A DNA stretch of 12,933 nucleotides from Saccoglossus kowalevskii. Lineage: Eukaryota; Hemichordata; Enteropneusta; Harrimaniidae. Positions 9,394 to 12,933 of the stretch are shown here, in pieces. Under the pieces are notes generated by a model. That model ran no database searches. It saw nothing but the letters and a program-made list of their open reading frames with translations, and had not been told where the DNA came from. Within the stretch, counting starts at the first letter, position 1; each line of letters opens with the position of its first letter. The DNA lies in assembly GCF_000003605.2 (NCBI RefSeq), contig NW_003155255.1, positions 172,759-185,691 of the forward strand. The letters run 5' to 3'. Made by a program: the position numbers and the translations under genes.

Positions 9394-9504
9394 ATGGCAG
9401 ATGTTGATGGTTTATCCGAGGACTCTGTCCCGTGTCTGGATCGGTGTTTAGCGGCTTTACGAGCAGCGAAAAGCGACACGGAGGTCTTCGCAGCGCTGTT
9501 GTTG
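9394..9504 (+). CDS. NCDN: Neurochondrin homologue, first coding exon (partial gene)
   Basis: ATG at 9394 sits in a near-ideal context (AAAATGG) after an in-frame TGA at 9376-9378. The exon encodes 37 residues and ends in phase 0 at the donor GTAAGT (9505). Residues 14-37 (CLDRCLAALRAAKSD then TEVFAALLL) match the start of vertebrate neurochondrin, which I recall as TLERYLGALREAKND then SEQFAALLLV. The start also corresponds to the shorter vertebrate isoform beginning MASDCEP. Neurochondrin is a cytoplasmic helical-repeat protein linked in vertebrates to neurite outgrowth, CaMKII regulation and metabotropic glutamate receptor signalling. The remaining exons, expected to open with a V-T-K-like segment, are not recognisable before 12933, so they probably lie beyond the window. 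The identification rests on a short exon, but the match is continuous. Confidence 0.82.
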
Positions 9505-9992
9505 GTAAGTAGCGATCGTGGCATGTGAATTGAATTATGTGACAGTGAATTTTGATGATGGTGATAAAATCATTGTACTCTTTCATATTTCATGTTTTTT
9601 CTTTGAGGTATTTATATCATTCTATATTTTAGTAGCCACAAAATAAATTGTAGATTTCAGTGCCAAGGTCATTAGATCATCCTTAAAATGTTACGTAATA
9701 AACAAGTTAACATATGTTCACGGGACTCTACATCTCTCCATGGAAACCAAAGTAATTGAGAGTTGACAATCAATTTTCACTCGTTTAATAACTGTTATGT
9801 ATTGTCAGCTGTCAATATTTTATTAACAACTCTCAGAGAAAATGAAAAAAAGGTTAAAAAATGTTTGAGGAAAAATAAATATGGATTATGGAAATACCGA
9901 GCCATTATTCTCAGTTTACTGGGATTACGAATATTTAGTATAGATGCCATCTAATAATATTTGTGTTTTGTCTCTGAATGGTACAATTATAC

Positions 9993-10189
9993 TACTGTGG
10001 AATTCTTTATTTTCGCTGGAATTAATTTTCGCTGAGAAGGCTTTTTGGGCGTTTTTTTATGGAATTTATTTTCACTGATTTCTGATGAGTTTAATGTGAA
10101 ATATAGGAAAAAAAGTATATTTGCTGGATTTTATTTTCATGGAATCATCCGGGTTTCCTTCAGCGAAAATAGCGAAAATAAATTCAGTA
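9993..10189. mobile_element. 197-bp MITE-like element with terminal inverted repeats
   Basis: The left end reads TACTGTGGAATTCTTTATTT then TCGCTGG and ATTTTCGCTGAGAAGG. The right end, reverse-complemented, reads TACTGAATTTATTTTCGC then TATTTTCGCTGAAGG, so the two ends are inverted copies with small indels. The tetranucleotide ATAC flanks both sides (9989-9992 and 10190-10193), consistent with a 4-bp target-site duplication. There is no internal ORF of note; the interior repeats the GGAATTTATTTTC-like motif. No transposase is encoded, as expected of a non-autonomous element. Confidence 0.65.
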
Positions 10190-10587
10190 ATACAGTTGTC
10201 TCTCTCACCATTATGTCTGAATTAAGAGACAGTTTTGGTTATCATAGACCTGTAAACATTGTTAATGTTGAGTGCTTTTATTAAAATAAAAAGACATTTA
10301 CAATAGCCATGAGTTGTCAACTACTGATTGTCGATTGCGTCAAAACAATGGAGTAGGACAGGAGAGAGTATGACTTTTAATCCACATTTATAGCTTTTAT
10401 TTTTAGTGTTTCAAGCTGTATCACCATTGTTTAACTTTTTGGTTTCAACACATAATCAATTTTGCTTCTTTACTCAACAAAACAAAAGATCTGTGATTTA
10501 GTCATGTTACGGGATTTTGGTACCAATCTATCTGCATATAAAACTCTGACTGCTTCCATTGCTTTGTTCACATGACAGCATTCTATC

Positions 10588-10600
10588 GGGGGGGGGGGGG
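10588..10600 (+). repeat. G13 homopolymer
   Basis: Thirteen consecutive G. A second G12 run lies at 10842-10853 and a C11 run at 3587-3597. The lengths may be affected by sequencing or assembly error. Confidence 0.9.
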
Positions 10601-10841
10601 ACTACTGCTCCTCCCACTGATTAACAGAAGATTTTCTCCAATATGTTTACACGGTCGGGTCGAAAGAGAGCCGAGATCCAAGTTCAATCCAGCTTGTTCA
10701 GAGCTGAAGGTAACATAGACTGACATGTAGGCCACTACTAGTAACGTCTGACAGAATAGTGTATGTCTCGTTGGCAAGATCAATACTGCGAATTCGCAAA
10801 GTTCACGCCTTCTTGCAATGAGTTTCGACGAATATTTATTT

Positions 10842-10853
10842 GGGGGGGGGGGG
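10842..10853 (+). repeat. G12 homopolymer
   Basis: Twelve consecutive G, about 240 bp after the G13 run and just upstream of the first copy of the 10872/11114 repeat pair. Confidence 0.9.
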
Positions 10854-10871
10854 TCATTGTAACACCAAGTA

Positions 10872-11155
10872 GAGGGCGCAACTTACACGACTTTATCAGG
10901 CTGCAACAGACTGTGACTTTTCTATGCAGATGCTCACTCATAAACAGGGAGACAAAGCCATGTTTGCATTGTCAACAAAAATCACAGACTGTTATCTGAT
11001 GGCTGTCATTATCTGAAGTTCCTGCAATTTGATTGGTACCGTCAAAAAATCATTGGCGGGAAATGAAAAACTACATCGTTCTGTCAGGCATATGTCGGGT
11101 TTGGAGCACAGCGGAGGGTGCAACTCACGTAACCTTGTTAGGCTAAACGTAACAG
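10872..11155. repeat. Diverged direct repeat pair
   Basis: 10872-10909 (GAGGGCGCAACTTACACGAC then TTTATCAGGCTGCAACAG) and 11114-11155 (GAGGGTGCAACTCACGTAAC then CTTGTTAGGCTAAACGTAACAG) align along their length with mostly transition differences and one short gap. An imperfect inverted pair, 10746-10763 with 11072-11089 (GYCTGACAGAA core), lies around the first copy. Both may be remnants of an old dispersed repeat that I cannot name. Confidence 0.55.
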
Positions 11156-12933
11156 CATCCTCAATCCTGTGAAAAAAGAAACAGTCACGAGTCTGAGACA
11201 ATGCAATGGTGTTATGATTTAGGTATCTCAGACGGTAGGTCGCATGGCGCGATTGGTTGCTTTATGTTCTCATTTAAATATATGTATAGTTCATTCAAAA
11301 TTTGTTCATTTATGACAAATAAAACAAAATATTATGGTTTTATTATTATATATATGTAACTTGTGCATGGTTTCAAGTGTTTATTAAAAAAATTGTTAAA
11401 ATGATTGTAAATAGCATTAGCACTCTGTTGAAAGAAGGACACCCTCACATGTGAATCAATGTAATCAATTTGGACATACCATGACCATTTCTACGATTTT
11501 TATCTTTGATGTCTTTAAAAAGTTCCGTCAATTTACATTAGATCATCCTTTCAAGTTTTTGTCCCATAATTTTGTTCGCTATTTCCCATGATAATTTTTG
11601 CTGGCTTGAGCCATCGATAAAATGCTGTTGTGTAAACGCAGCACATCAGTGATGACCTGAAAGTATTCATGTAATGTTTACCAGGTAAATAAATTGAAGT
11701 GATCATGAATTTGGAGAACAATAGCGTCCTCTCTTCTCTCCTATTACCTTCCATGCATGGACCTACCATGGAATTACAGTACTTAGTACCTCCATGGACC
11801 TACTAACCTAAGGTTGAACAGCATTATTCTTTGTTATCATGAGAGACAGTTTTCACTCTGTACATAAGATTATTAACTACTTGCATATATTCTGCATTGA
11901 TACCTACATTGTATGATTTGCTTTTGAACACAATATTCAAAGGATGGACTGTGTACATCCATGTGATGGTGAAATATCACATTATCCAGTTATTAACCTT
12001 GAGTGAATACACAAAATAAATGACTGGTGAAACTGTAAAGAAAATAAAAATATGCATAGAGTCACTGTGAAAAAAATGGTCACTGTAAAGCACAGCTGTT
12101 TATGCTACTAAAAACACAGACATCAAAACTATTATATCACAAAAGATGTTGAATCCGAACATGATTGAAAATTTGCACTAAAAAAAAAAGAGAATTGGCA
12201 TATCTATTTACAACACAGTCAACCAACAGAGCAAGTATAAAGAGTTTCCAGTCAAGGTCAGAAAACAGATGAGGATCACTGCAGCTTGTGATCAGCAGTA
12301 AGCCTGACAGCTTTCACTACATCATATGGATAAAATCATTTATGATTCTGTCAATCACACAGTTCAAACAGAAAAGAAAACTAAATGAGTGATCAGCAAC
12401 AAAACAAAAGATTACAAAAGAACTGGTGATGGTTGTAGAACCATAACTGCCTCAGCTCAAAGATTGTTATATAATATAGGGGAATGTGAAGGGAAATGTA
12501 TATTTAATGTTACCTCTGTGTAATTTACAATATATCTGCATTAACCTTCACTGTGAAGGACAATATGGGAGTTGACTTAAATGACTGGTAAAAACAAGGC
12601 TGGTCAAATTCTGCGAAATAGTAGTTAGAATTTCCAGATACGCAATTGACACATTGTGAGATATCAAAATATGGATGATAAACAGCAAGTGATATTTCCA
12701 GAGATGTAGTTGGAATTGAAGCAAAGGAGTGGCCTATTAATCCATGAAACATACTCACACATATCCGTACATATCATCCTGTCTTATTGTGTGTGGGCAA
12801 AGCTGTCATGCACACAATCGGAAAAATATGTTATTACTGTAAATAATTATGAACAATGAAAACTGAAAATAAAAATTATGAACAATTAATAAGGAAAATA
12901 TGTGATTTGCTATGCAGTTTCCAAAAAATTATT

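Larger units (their letters stand above)
9505..12933 (+). other. Probable long first intron of the neurochondrin gene (continues past the window)
   Basis: After the donor at 9505 no exon encoding the next neurochondrin segment could be found. The open frames at 9763-9954, 10045-10284, 10763-10999 and 12525-12758 (minus) have no recognisable content. The stretch holds a MITE-like element (9993-10189), two G homopolymers (10588-10600 and 10842-10853), a diverged repeat pair (10872-10909 and 11114-11155), a cluster of short palindromes near 11751-11803, and AT-rich sequence with a repeated AATTATGAACAAT near the right end. It could also include intergenic DNA if the exon at 9394 were misassigned. 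Confidence 0.5.

Noticed and set aside
12525-12758. 77-codon minus-strand open frame near the right end
   Set aside because: Not recognised, in AT-rich sequence, with no splice or regulatory support.
9510-12933. Search for the second neurochondrin exon
   Set aside because: No stretch encoding the expected next segment with an acceptor in phase 0 was found; it probably lies outside the window.

Overview
The window is eukaryotic, almost certainly metazoan, nuclear DNA. It is AT-rich and has split genes with GT-AG introns, a poly(A) signal, tandem satellites and a MITE-like element. No bacterial operon structure or ribosome binding sites are visible. The neurochondrin exon argues for an animal. 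The style of the repeats suggests a marine invertebrate (lophotrochozoan or invertebrate deuterostome), but the phylum cannot be fixed from the sequence alone.

Layout. Positions 1-154 are the end of a 21-bp tandem repeat. Positions 155-1440 hold no supported gene. Positions 1442-2546 are an array of about 15.5 copies of a 73-bp repeat. Positions 2547-4080 are intergenic; they contain three diverged copies of a 44-bp semi-palindromic repeat and lead into the upstream region of the first gene. Positions 4081-7558 (+ strand) form a complete six-exon gene for a 375-residue SAM-dependent methyltransferase of the coclaurine N-methyltransferase-like (CNMT-like) branch of the cyclopropane-synthase superfamily, followed by a poly(A) signal at 7665. 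Positions 7691-9393 are intergenic or upstream sequence with CRE-like and DR1-like sites and an unexplained 78-codon open stretch. Positions 9394-9504 (+ strand) are the first coding exon of a neurochondrin homologue. From 9505 to the end no further exon is recognisable. That stretch is probably a long first intron and contains a 197-bp MITE-like insertion at 9993-10189, two G homopolymers and a diverged repeat pair.

The two genes are co-oriented, with about 1.7 kb between the first gene's poly(A) signal and the second gene's start codon. Nothing in the sequence suggests a shared function. The most notable item is the methyltransferase: its closest recalled relatives are plant benzylisoquinoline-alkaloid N-methyltransferases. 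It keeps the family's catalytic motifs inside a normally spliced animal gene, so its substrate is an open question.
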